Source: Gammaproteobacteria bacterium
GTDB taxonomy: Bacteria; Pseudomonadota; Gammaproteobacteria; Chromatiales; Chromatiaceae
Assembly: GCA_020445415.1 (NCBI GenBank)
Contig: JAGRGP010000004.1
Coordinates: forward strand, 1 to 48,650
Reading direction: 5' to 3'
Length of the DNA stretch: 48,650 nucleotides
Shown: positions 26,873 to 34,329 of the stretch, in pieces
How the letters are laid out: each line of letters begins with the position of its first letter
Numbering within the stretch: position 1 is the stretch's first letter
Translations under genes and position numbers: made by a program
The notes under the pieces: generated by a model
The model's database searches: none
Told to the model about the DNA's origin: nothing
The model's input: only the letters and a program-made list of their open reading frames with translations

Positions 26873-27066
26873 GTTATCGGCCCACAACGGGCGCCCCACC
26901 GTCAGCCCAGATTTTCGATTACATTCAGCGCCCGGGAGGCACCGCTTCCCGGGAATCCTATCCAACTCCTGCCCCTAAACTCCATCGCACCGCTCAGCCC
27001 TCAATTTCCCGTCCCAGCTGCCGCTGTAGAAGACTGGAAAGGCCACACAACTTTGAGCGAGGAAAT

Positions 27067-28179
27067 ATGGAGATCGTCCCTTACCTGAAATTGATGGTCC
27101 AGAAAAACGGCTCTGACCTATTCTTCAGCACGGGTGCACCCCCTAACCTGAAAGCCGAAGGGCGAACCATGCCGATTGGTGACACCTTGATGAAACCTGG
27201 CATGGTTAGAACCCTAGCCTACTCGATCATGAACGACGATCAGATATCGGAGTTCGAATCCACCATGGAGGGAAACCTGGCAATCTCGATCAACGGACTG
27301 GGGAGATTCAGGGTAAACGTCTACCGACAGCGGGGCGACGTGGCTATGGTAATCCGCTACATCAAAGGGCAAATACCGTCAATCGAAGATCTGAATCTGC
27401 CCCAGACGCTAAAAACCCTGATCATGGAACCCCGAGGGCTGATTCTGGTGGTGGGATCAACGGGATCGGGTAAATCGACAACCCTGGCCTCGATGCTGGA
27501 CCACCGCAACACCAACGCCACGGGACACATCCTTACCATCGAAGATCCGGTGGAGTTTCTACATACCCATAAGAAATCGGTGGTGGATCAACGGGAGGTT
27601 GGGTTGGATACCCTCTCTTACGAAGTGGCCCTTAAAAACGCCATGCGGGAAGCCCCCGATGTGATCCTGATCGGTGAGATCCGTGACCGGCAAACGATGC
27701 AGCACGCCATCGCCTACGCGGAGACAGGACATCTCTGCCTGTCGACTCTACATGCAAATAACGCCAATCAGGCACTGGACCGTATCATCAACTTTTTCCC
27801 CGACAGTGCTCACCATCAGCTGTATATGGACCTCTCGCTCAATCTCAAGTCGGTGATTTCTCAGCGGCTGATCAAGAGCAAGGATGGCAAACGGGTACCG
27901 GCGGTTGAAATCATGCTGTTGTCGACCTTTGTGGCCGAATTGATACAAAAAGGCGACGTTCACTCGGTGAAAGAGGCTATGGAACAAGGCAACGAGCGCG
28001 GTATGCAGACCTTTGACCAAGCTCTGTACAAACTCTACAAGGAAGGTAGGATCACCCAGGAAGAGGCGCTGGCAAATGCCGACTCCCGCAACAATCTCTC
28101 CCTGCGCATGCGGCTGGACGAGAGCGGCAAGGTAGGAGCCCCTCAGGGCCTGCAGATTCACAGCGAAGAATTCTTCTGA
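27067..28179 (+). CDS. pilU: Type IV pilus twitching ATPase PilU
   Basis: A 370-residue hexameric ATPase that assists PilT in pilus retraction. The N-terminal domain begins M-E-I-V-P-Y-L-K-L-M-V. Walker A is G-S-T-G-S-G-K-S-T near residue 130, the Asp box is E-D-P-V-E-F, Walker B is I-L-I-G-E-I-R-D, and the His box is S-T-L-H-A-N-N-A-N-Q-A-L-D-R-I-I-N-F-F-P. The A-Y-A-E-T-G-H-L-C-L wording and the extended C-terminus after about 345 favour PilU over PilT. Start at the ATG 27067 after GAGG; the frame is open 237 bases upstream, overlapping rubredoxin. pilT, usually adjacent, is not in this window. Confidence 0.92.
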   Translation: MEIVPYLKLMVQKNGSDLFFSTGAPPNLKAEGRTMPIGDTLMKPGMVRTLAYSIMNDDQISEFESTMEGNLAISINGLGRFRVNVYRQRGDVAMVIRYIKGQIPSIEDLNLPQTLKTLIMEPRGLILVVGSTGSGKSTTLASMLDHRNTNATGHILTIEDPVEFLHTHKKSVVDQREVGLDTLSYEVALKNAMREAPDVILIGEIRDRQTMQHAIAYAETGHLCLSTLHANNANQALDRIINFFPDSAHHQLYMDLSLNLKSVISQRLIKSKDGKRVPAVEIMLLSTFVAELIQKGDVHSVKEAMEQGNERGMQTFDQALYKLYKEGRITQEEALANADSRNNLSLRMRLDESGKVGAPQGLQIHSEEFF

Positions 28180-28277
28180 TCGCTCCGCACCGCTGTCCTG
28201 CAGAAAGGGCAGGGCAGCACTTGGCCCGCATTCCGGCGACACCCGCCGAATCACTGTCATGCTAATTACATCTGACC

Positions 28278-28286
28278 TGATATATT
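28278..28286 (+). promoter_or_regulatory. Extended -10 promoter candidate for glgP
   Basis: TGATATATT forms an extended -10 element (TG-n-TATATT), with no good -35. It predicts a start near 28293, which would lie after the ATG at 28287 and before the ATG at 28326, and is the reason I prefer the later start for glgP. Confidence 0.4.
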
Positions 28287-28325
28287 ATGGGCCAGCGTAA
28301 TCAACTCAAGGGCCTCAGATCCGAT

Positions 28326-30854
28326 ATGTCCCAGCCACCTCAGGAATACTTCTCCCCGCTCATCCGCAGCAAGCCCAACAGTAAGCTGCGGAATCTGCCA
28401 GCCCTGGGCATGGACAGAAAATCAATTGCGGCCAACTTCAAGCATTACTTCGCACATACCCTGGGCCGAAACGGCACCTGCAAGACCGCTCACTACCCCT
28501 ATATCGCGTTGGCTTACACCATCCGTGACCGGCTGATGGAGCGTTGGAAAAGAACCCAACAGGCGTACAGCAGCCAAGACTGCAAGCGCACCTACTATTT
28601 GTCCCTTGAGTTCCTGATGGGGCGATCGCTCGGCAACGCCATGCTTAACCTGGGGATTACCGACGAGGTTACCGAAGGCCTTTACCGAATGGGTTTGGTC
28701 TTGGAGGAAATCGCTGAGTCCGAGCCCGATGCTGGATTGGGAAATGGTGGCCTGGGACGGCTGGCTGCCTGCTTTCTTGATAGTTGTGCCACCCTGCAGC
28801 TACCGGTGACGGGTTATGGCATCCGTTATGCGTACGGCATGTTCCGGCAGCGCATCAAAAACGGCTACCAGCAAGAGGAGCCCGATCACTGGCTGCGCAA
28901 TGGCAACCCCTGGGAGATGGAGCGGCCAGAGTACAGTCAGCGTGTGTCCTTTGGCGGGCGCACGGAGTTCTATCAGGATGCCGCTGGGGTCATGCGTGCG
29001 CGTTGGGTGGATACCCGGGATGTACTGGCCATTGCCTATGACACACCGATACCGGGTTACCAGAACGGCACGGTGAACACCCTGCGGCTGTGGCAAGCAG
29101 CCGCCACCGATGAATTCAACCTGGGCGAATTTAACGCCGGGAGTTATCCCGAGGCTGTCGAAGCAAAAAACAACGCAGAGAACATCACCATGGTTCTCTA
29201 CCCTAACGACAGTAGTGAGAATGGCAAGGCCCTGCGCCTGAAGCAGCAGTATTTTCTAGCCAGTGCCAGCATCCAGGATGTACTTCGCGATTGGAAGCAA
29301 CGCAATAAAAGCGATTTGCGGGGATTTGCCGACCGTAACTGCTTCCAGCTCAATGATACCCACCCCACAATTGCCGTAGCGGAATTGATGCGGTTGCTGA
29401 TTGACCAGGAAAAGCTCTCCTGGGACCAGGCATGGGACATCACCTGCAACACAATGGCCTACACCAACCATACCCTGCTTCCGGAAGCCCTGGAACGATG
29501 GCCAGTACGGTTGTTCCGGCAGCTATTGCCGAGACTGCTGGACATTATCTTCGAAGTGAACGCTCGCCACTTGGCCGAAGTTGCAGCCCGCTGGCCGGGC
29601 GACAGTTACCGGCAGCAACGTATGTCGATCATCGAGGAGGGCCCTGAGCCTCAGGTCAGAATGGCCTATCTGGCAATTGTCGCCAGCTTTTCGGTGAATG
29701 GGGTGGCGGAGCTGCATTCCAGGTTACTGGCCAATGGCCTATTCAAGGATTTTCACGATCTCTGGCCAGGAAAATTCAACAACAAGACCAACGGGGTCAC
29801 CCAGCGTCGCTGGCTGGCCGCGTGTAACCCAGGACTGCGCAGTCTGCTGAGCGATACCATCGGTGACAGCTGGATCCGTGATCTGGGGCAGATCAAAGAA
29901 ATCGAGGCATACGCTGGAGACCCAAACTTTCGCAAACGCTGGAGCCAGGTTAAACACCAGAACAAACAGCGGCTTGCCAATCTCGTAAAACGTGAATGCG
30001 GGATCTATTTCGATACGGGAGCGATGTTTGATGTTCAGGTGAAACGAATCCATGAATACAAACGCCAGCTGCTGAACATTCTTCATGTGATCCACTTATA
30101 CGCCCGAATCAAGTCCGGAGACTGCACCGTATGGACACCCCGTTGTGTGCTCATCGGCGGCAAGGCGGCTCCCGGTTATGCTCAAGCCAAACTCATTATC
30201 AAACTGATAAATAACGTGGCCCACGTAGTCAATCGTGATCCGCTAGCCGGGTCAATGCTGAAGGTAGCATTCCTGCCCAACTACTGCGTTTCGGCAATGG
30301 AGACAATCTGCCCGGGAACAGACCTCTCGGAACAGATATCCACGGCGGGAAAGGAGGCTTCCGGTACCGGGAATATGAAGTTCATGATGAACGGCGCACT
30401 CACCATCGGAACCCTGGATGGCGCCAATATCGAGATCAGGGAAGAGGTGGGACCGGAGCACTTTTTCCTGTTTGGCCTCACCGAGGATGAGATCAGAGAG
30501 CGACGCCGCAATTACTCGCCTGACACCATCATTGCCAGCGACCCGAACCTGTCGAGGGTGATGACGTTACTGGAGCAGGGGCATTTCAGTCAGTTCGAGC
30601 CCGGCATCTTCCAACCGCTTATCGAGGCGATCCGCAGCCCACAAGACCCATGGATGCTAGCGGCGGATTTTACCAGCTACGTGGAGGCACAGGCGCGAGC
30701 CTCGGCCCTCTACCGGGACCAGGACAATTGGATCAAGAGCTCGATCCTGAATACCGCCAACAGCGGCAGATTTTCCACGGACCGCACGATGCGGGAATAC
30801 AACAGCGAGATCTGGGGGCTGGAGCCTGTAGCTCCGTATAAGGTAGGCCAGTGA
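28326..30854 (+). CDS. glgP: Glycogen/alpha-glucan phosphorylase
   Basis: Releases glucose 1-phosphate from glycogen or maltodextrin ends, using PLP. It has 842 residues from the chosen start, or 855 from the ATG at 28287; the family runs about 800-840. Recognisable blocks are Y-Y-L-S-L-E-F-L-M-G-R-S, G-L-G-N-G-G-L-G-R-L-A-A-C-F, V-K-R-I-H-E-Y-K-R-Q and the PLP-Lys block G-T-G-N-M-K-F-M-M-N-G-A. Neither candidate start has a good ribosome site. The stop overlaps the GTG of the next gene. With glucokinase further right it implies storage polyglucose metabolism, but no glgA, B, C or X gene is in the window. Confidence 0.94.
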   Translation: MSQPPQEYFSPLIRSKPNSKLRNLPALGMDRKSIAANFKHYFAHTLGRNGTCKTAHYPYIALAYTIRDRLMERWKRTQQAYSSQDCKRTYYLSLEFLMGRSLGNAMLNLGITDEVTEGLYRMGLVLEEIAESEPDAGLGNGGLGRLAACFLDSCATLQLPVTGYGIRYAYGMFRQRIKNGYQQEEPDHWLRNGNPWEMERPEYSQRVSFGGRTEFYQDAAGVMRARWVDTRDVLAIAYDTPIPGYQNGTVNTLRLWQAAATDEFNLGEFNAGSYPEAVEAKNNAENITMVLYPNDSSENGKALRLKQQYFLASASIQDVLRDWKQRNKSDLRGFADRNCFQLNDTHPTIAVAELMRLLIDQEKLSWDQAWDITCNTMAYTNHTLLPEALERWPVRLFRQLLPRLLDIIFEVNARHLAEVAARWPGDSYRQQRMSIIEEGPEPQVRMAYLAIVASFSVNGVAELHSRLLANGLFKDFHDLWPGKFNNKTNGVTQRRWLAACNPGLRSLLSDTIGDSWIRDLGQIKEIEAYAGDPNFRKRWSQVKHQNKQRLANLVKRECGIYFDTGAMFDVQVKRIHEYKRQLLNILHVIHLYARIKSGDCTVWTPRCVLIGGKAAPGYAQAKLIIKLINNVAHVVNRDPLAGSMLKVAFLPNYCVSAMETICPGTDLSEQISTAGKEASGTGNMKFMMNGALTIGTLDGANIEIREEVGPEHFFLFGLTEDEIRERRRNYSPDTIIASDPNLSRVMTLLEQGHFSQFEPGIFQPLIEAIRSPQDPWMLAADFTSYVEAQARASALYRDQDNWIKSSILNTANSGRFSTDRTMREYNSEIWGLEPVAPYKVGQ

Positions 30855-31129
30855 ATAACGAGGCTTCAGTACAGTGCTGGATCTACCGCAGCCCGCGCCA
30901 GATTGAAATGTACCTTTACCTAGCGAAACCAGATGCCTTTGACGAGATGCTACCGGCGCCATTGTTGAAACGTTTCGGTACACCGGCATTGGTGATGGAG
31001 CTGGATCTTCATCCGGGCCGACAGCTCGCGCGGGAAGACATCAACCAGGTACTGGAAAATCTGCGTACCCACGGCTACCACCTGCAGTTGCCCCCCAATA
31101 TCAACCCCATGCTCTATCAAGGCGAGTGA
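30851..31129 (+). CDS. YcgL domain protein
   Basis: A 92-residue member of the YcgL/DUF709 family, small gammaproteobacterial proteins of about 90-110 residues with no established biochemical role. Typical segments are C-W-I-Y-R-S-P-R-Q-I-E-M-Y-L-Y near the start, the central G-T-P-A-L-V-M-E-L-D-L, and the C-terminal G-Y-H-L-Q-L-P-P. The GTG start overlaps the glgP stop in a GTGA arrangement. It is therefore probably translated after glgP from the same transcript. No membrane or signal segment is present. Confidence 0.85.
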   Translation: MNNEASVQCWIYRSPRQIEMYLYLAKPDAFDEMLPAPLLKRFGTPALVMELDLHPGRQLAREDINQVLENLRTHGYHLQLPPNINPMLYQGE

Positions 31130-31149
31130 AGACCGCATGATCCCCAGCG

Positions 31150-31350
31150 GTGCATCGGCAAATTCCGCCGCGCTCAGACACCGATTGCGCGATCCCGCTT
31201 GTCACTCCCATGGGTGAGATCGTGCGGCTCAACGTTACCCGCAAGGATCTCCTGCGCTTACCGCCCAACTCATCCGTGTGCGCCCAGATAGCGGAATCAT
31301 TGACAAGCAGATACAGAAAGGGTTCGAGCTTCAAGCCTACCCTGACTTAG
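31150..31350 (+). CDS. Doubtful 66-residue ORF, possible TOBE-like remnant
   Basis: A GTG-started frame of 66 codons behind ycgL. The middle (V-R-L-N-V-T-R-K-D-L-L-R-L-P-P-N-S-S-V-C-A-Q-I) faintly resembles the strand pattern of TOBE domains at the end of ABC transporter ATPases, but the resemblance is weak. There is no good ribosome site. An overlapping frame beginning ATG at 31137 ends after 26 codons. It may be a decayed gene end or chance. Confidence 0.2.
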   Translation: MHRQIPPRSDTDCAIPLVTPMGEIVRLNVTRKDLLRLPPNSSVCAQIAESLTSRYRKGSSFKPTLT

Positions 31351-31387
31351 GCTTCGATTTCAGCAAGGAAGGAATATAGGAAAGGGA

Positions 31388-32188
31388 TCAAATTCCCCTG
31401 GCGGACTTTATCTGCTCATAGGCTTGGCGAATCTCGTGGGTCTTATCCGCGGCGCTCTTCATCATCTCCTCGGGCAAACCCTTGGCAACCAATTTGTCTG
31501 GGTGGTGTTGATTCATCAATCTCCGGTAGGCACGCTTGACCTCCGCGTCGCTGACATTACTGGATATATTCAAGATGGCGTAGGCATCCTTGAGAGTCGG
31601 CTTCTGCGCCGTGTCCTGGTGCCTTGCGGAGTCACTCGTGTAACGGCGTTCGGCCTCGATCATCCGCAACAACTGGCGAAACAGAAATTCTGGCACCCCT
31701 AGCCGGTTACAAATATGCAGCAATACCCGCTCCTCGGCTGGCTCAATCTTCCCAGACGCCAGGGCGGCTTGCAGTTGAATCTCGATGAACATTTGGATCA
31801 GCGTACTGCGGCGATGACACTCGCTGCGGAACTGATCTAACACTTCATCCAGTGGAAAATCCGGCTGTTTCCCACGGTTAAACAACCGGATAGCCGCCTC
31901 GCGGGTTTCCGTATCGAGTTCCATGCGCGCCATGACCGCTTCGGCCATAGCGATTTCCTCCCGCGAAACCTGCCCATCCACCTTGGCAAGATGCCCCATA
32001 ACCGTAAACGTGGCGGTAAAAAACGCGGTCTGCACCCGCTCTCGATCACCGGGTTCCAACGCTTCGCTCTCAAGGGCCTTGAGGCCCCGGTCCAGATTAT
32101 GGCCAAGCACTGCCCCCAACAGGGCACCCAAAGGCCCGCCGAGCACAAAGCCGAAAGCCCCCCCCGCGAGTTTTCCCCACCAGCTCAA
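31388..32188 (-). CDS. djlA: DjlA co-chaperone (TerB-like plus J domain)
   Basis: A membrane-anchored DnaJ-type co-chaperone that stimulates DnaK ATPase. I use the TTG at 32188, preceded by GGAGAGG five bases away, because it gives M-S-W-W-G-K-L-A-G-G, matching the E. coli start; the ORF is open 60 bases further, into the upstream gene. That gives 266 residues. A glycine-rich membrane helix covers about 6-32, a TerB-like helical domain about 50-165, and the J domain about 205-266 with the essential H-P-D near residue 239. The protein ends soon after helix IV of the J domain, normal for DjlA. It is the last gene of a three-gene minus-strand run. Confidence 0.92.
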   Translation of the reverse strand: MSWWGKLAGGAFGFVLGGPLGALLGAVLGHNLDRGLKALESEALEPGDRERVQTAFFTATFTVMGHLAKVDGQVSREEIAMAEAVMARMELDTETREAAIRLFNRGKQPDFPLDEVLDQFRSECHRRSTLIQMFIEIQLQAALASGKIEPAEERVLLHICNRLGVPEFLFRQLLRMIEAERRYTSDSARHQDTAQKPTLKDAYAILNISSNVSDAEVKRAYRRLMNQHHPDKLVAKGLPEEMMKSAADKTHEIRQAYEQIKSARGI

Positions 32189-32207
32189 AGTATCCTCTCC
32201 ATCGTAT

Positions 32208-32873
32208 TCATTTCCCCTTGAGATACAGCACATCGCTGAAACTGCCAACCCATGCTGGACGGTACAGGACCAACATGGTGATGATCCAGCCGTTGATCAA
32301 CGCCTCGGGAAGAAACATCAGCGGGAAAAACGGTAACAACTCTTGCTCCAACTGAAACCAGGTATATACACCGCTTGTCGCCAACAGCAGTGCAGCGGCG
32401 TATCCACACAGGGTAGCCGCCAAACCGCCGATCAAAAACGCATTGAGAAGCACATAGACGAAAAAATTTCTGGGCAGTAAAGAGTGAACCAGAACCAGCG
32501 AGAACTGGGTCAAGGTTACCGGTAAAACACCGACCAAAAGGCCGTTTAGAGCCAGCCCCTGCCAATCACCACCTCCGTTGAAGGTAACCGCTGTTAACGC
32601 AATAGTGGTGGCAATGATCGCCAGAGACCAGCCAAACATCAACGTCACTGCGGTCACGCCCAGGAGATGGTAACTCCAATACTGCTCCACTTGCGCGCGA
32701 ACCAGCCACAGTAAGATCAGCACCACACAGGTGCCGAGAAAGACATTGAACTGCTCTTTGTTCGATAGCCGGCGCCAACAGGCCATGCGCAGCGCTGCCA
32801 ACAAGGCGAGCAGAAAGATAACCCAGGCAGGGCCGTGGAGAATTGCCGAAAAAAGTTCCGCTGACAGTTCCAT
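32208..32873 (-). CDS. CbiM-like energy-coupling-factor permease (integral membrane protein)
   Basis: A 221-residue protein with about six hydrophobic segments. The stretch Y-W-S-Y-H-L-L-G-V-T-A-V-T-L-M-F-G and the C-terminal F-P-L-M-F-L-P-E-A-L-I-N-G resemble the CbiM/NikM substrate-capture family of cobalt and nickel ECF transporters. The N-terminal His-rich metal site of true CbiM is not evident (the N-terminus M-E-L-S-A-E-L-F lacks the usual M-H-I), and no ATPase or T-component gene is adjacent. The substrate is therefore open. It precedes djlA by 19 bases and follows the Rieske gene by 72. Confidence 0.7.
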   Translation of the reverse strand: MELSAELFSAILHGPAWVIFLLALLAALRMACWRRLSNKEQFNVFLGTCVVLILLWLVRAQVEQYWSYHLLGVTAVTLMFGWSLAIIATTIALTAVTFNGGGDWQGLALNGLLVGVLPVTLTQFSLVLVHSLLPRNFFVYVLLNAFLIGGLAATLCGYAAALLLATSGVYTWFQLEQELLPFFPLMFLPEALINGWIITMLVLYRPAWVGSFSDVLYLKGK

Positions 32874-32945
32874 CTGAGTTTACTCTACGGCCCGGATTCG
32901 ATAGTTAGCACCCTTACCAGTGGGTGTTAGCGGTGATGGGCGGGC

Positions 32946-33290
32946 TCAGCCACCGCTCCGCCGCAATAATGTCTTGACGACTTCGAGGGGCAATGGCTCT
33001 AGCCGCTGATTGATGCAAGGACCATATACGCAAAGACCACTGTCAATCTCGAATAAGGCACCGTGCGTCGCGCATAGGATATACGCCCCGTCGGCATCCA
33101 GGAACTGGTCAGGATTCCAATCCAACGGCGCTCCCGTGTGGGGGCAACGGTTGATGTAACCGAATAACTTTCCGTGCTTGCGGACCACAAATCCGCCGGG
33201 CTGCGCGCTTCCATCGCTTGAGGAGATCGCTCGAGATGATCCTTCGGGGAGATCGTGTATATCGATTTCCGTTACGTCTGCTCGTTTCAT
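32946..33290 (-). CDS. Rieske [2Fe-2S] domain protein
   Basis: A small soluble ferredoxin-like protein of about 114 residues. The two cluster motifs are C-P-H-T-G near residue 50 and C-A-T-H-G-A-L-F near residue 74. These give the Cys-x-His and Cys-x2-His ligands of a Rieske centre. It lacks a signal peptide or anchor, so it resembles NirD or dioxygenase ferredoxins rather than the cytochrome bc1 subunit. The ATG at 33290 follows AGGTGG at close spacing; the frame is open 48 bases further. The redox partner is not visible. The neighbouring CbiM-like permease gives no obvious functional link. Confidence 0.88.
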   Translation of the reverse strand: MKRADVTEIDIHDLPEGSSRAISSSDGSAQPGGFVVRKHGKLFGYINRCPHTGAPLDWNPDQFLDADGAYILCATHGALFEIDSGLCVYGPCINQRLEPLPLEVVKTLLRRSGG

Positions 33291-33423
33291 CGGCCACCTA
33301 TCGCCTGCCTTATTCTGGAATCGATACGCCAGTGGCAAGGCCCAACGCTGTCCACCTGCCCAGGATTTCTCTCCAACCGCTCCCCATTACGGTCAGACTG
33401 GAGTGTAGTATCGTCTACCGCCC

Positions 33424-34317
33424 TCAGTCCAGAAACACTCCGAGATGCCGACATTTTCTCCCGGCCAGCTGGCAGGCACGAGCCAGCAATTCGCTCAACA
33501 TTCTTGACTGGATTACGCCGTCGATCACCGCCGCGTTGAACACATCTCCGGCTCCCAAGGTATCTACAACCCCCGACGATAGCACGGCCGGAGCGTGGGC
33601 GATCCTGCCATCCGCACCCACACCCCAGGCGCCCTGCACACCCCAGGCACAGGTGAACAAACGGTCGGGACCGATCTCGGTCCGGATAGTATCGAGAAAT
33701 GATTCACCATCATCAAATCCCCGCCAGCGGGCATAGTCACTGGAAAACAGTATGACGGTAGCCAGCGGAAAAAGCCGCTCGATCCCTACTCTTGGCTTCT
33801 CCACCTCCAGCGAACACAGGGGTCCGTTGGCCAGCTTGAGCCTGCTCATCATCTTTTCCAGCTCCGGCGGATTGCGCCCCTCAAAGTGAACCCAATCGAA
33901 ACGGCTAAGATCCAGGGCACCAAAGTCGGCATCCGTGAATTCCCGCAATCTCCGATAATGAGTAATCGTGCGGCTGCCGTTTGTCCGGTTCAGGGTAACA
34001 TAGGAGGTGGGTGTTTCTCCCTCGGGGTCGCGCACCGCGCACGCCATATCCACGGATTTCGCATGCAACCCGCAGATGATAGGCTCGGACTCCGGAAGGT
34101 CCGCCAGGATACCCGCCCAACTGCACTGATATCCCAAGTGCCTCAGGGCGATCAGCGTGTTGGCTGCATTACCCCCGCAGCCGATTCGCCGACAAAGTGC
34201 CCGTACCTTGCTGTCTTCGGCCGGGTAGGAATCCACCTCATTGACAATGTCGACCGTGGCGGTCCCTACCCCAAGGATCCGTGTACTCGGTGGGGTTTGG
34301 GGAGAATCAACCCGCAT
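33424..34317 (-). CDS. PfkB-family sugar kinase, ketohexokinase-like
   Basis: A 297-residue ribokinase-fold kinase. The glycine-rich I-G-C-G-G-N-A-A-N-T near residue 45 binds sugar. The ATP/anion-hole motif D-T-L-G-A-G-D-V-F-N-A near residue 250 supplies the catalytic Asp. Segments such as S-R-T-I-T-H-Y-R-R-L-R-E-F, F-D-W-V-H-F-E-G-R-N and E-V-E-K-P-R resemble animal ketohexokinase more than bacterial fructokinase or ribokinase. Fructose or a related ketose is a plausible substrate, but this is inference. It follows the SUMF1 gene by 12 bases and is probably cotranscribed with it. The gap to the Rieske gene is 133 bases. Confidence 0.82.
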   Translation of the reverse strand: MRVDSPQTPPSTRILGVGTATVDIVNEVDSYPAEDSKVRALCRRIGCGGNAANTLIALRHLGYQCSWAGILADLPESEPIICGLHAKSVDMACAVRDPEGETPTSYVTLNRTNGSRTITHYRRLREFTDADFGALDLSRFDWVHFEGRNPPELEKMMSRLKLANGPLCSLEVEKPRVGIERLFPLATVILFSSDYARWRGFDDGESFLDTIRTEIGPDRLFTCAWGVQGAWGVGADGRIAHAPAVLSSGVVDTLGAGDVFNAAVIDGVIQSRMLSELLARACQLAGRKCRHLGVFLD

Positions 34318-34329
34318 GTTGGGGACGGC

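Noticed and set aside
32208-32873. Complete cobalt or nickel ECF transporter
   Set aside because: No ATPase or T-component gene is adjacent and the N-terminal metal-binding His is not evident; only a CbiM-like permease is called.
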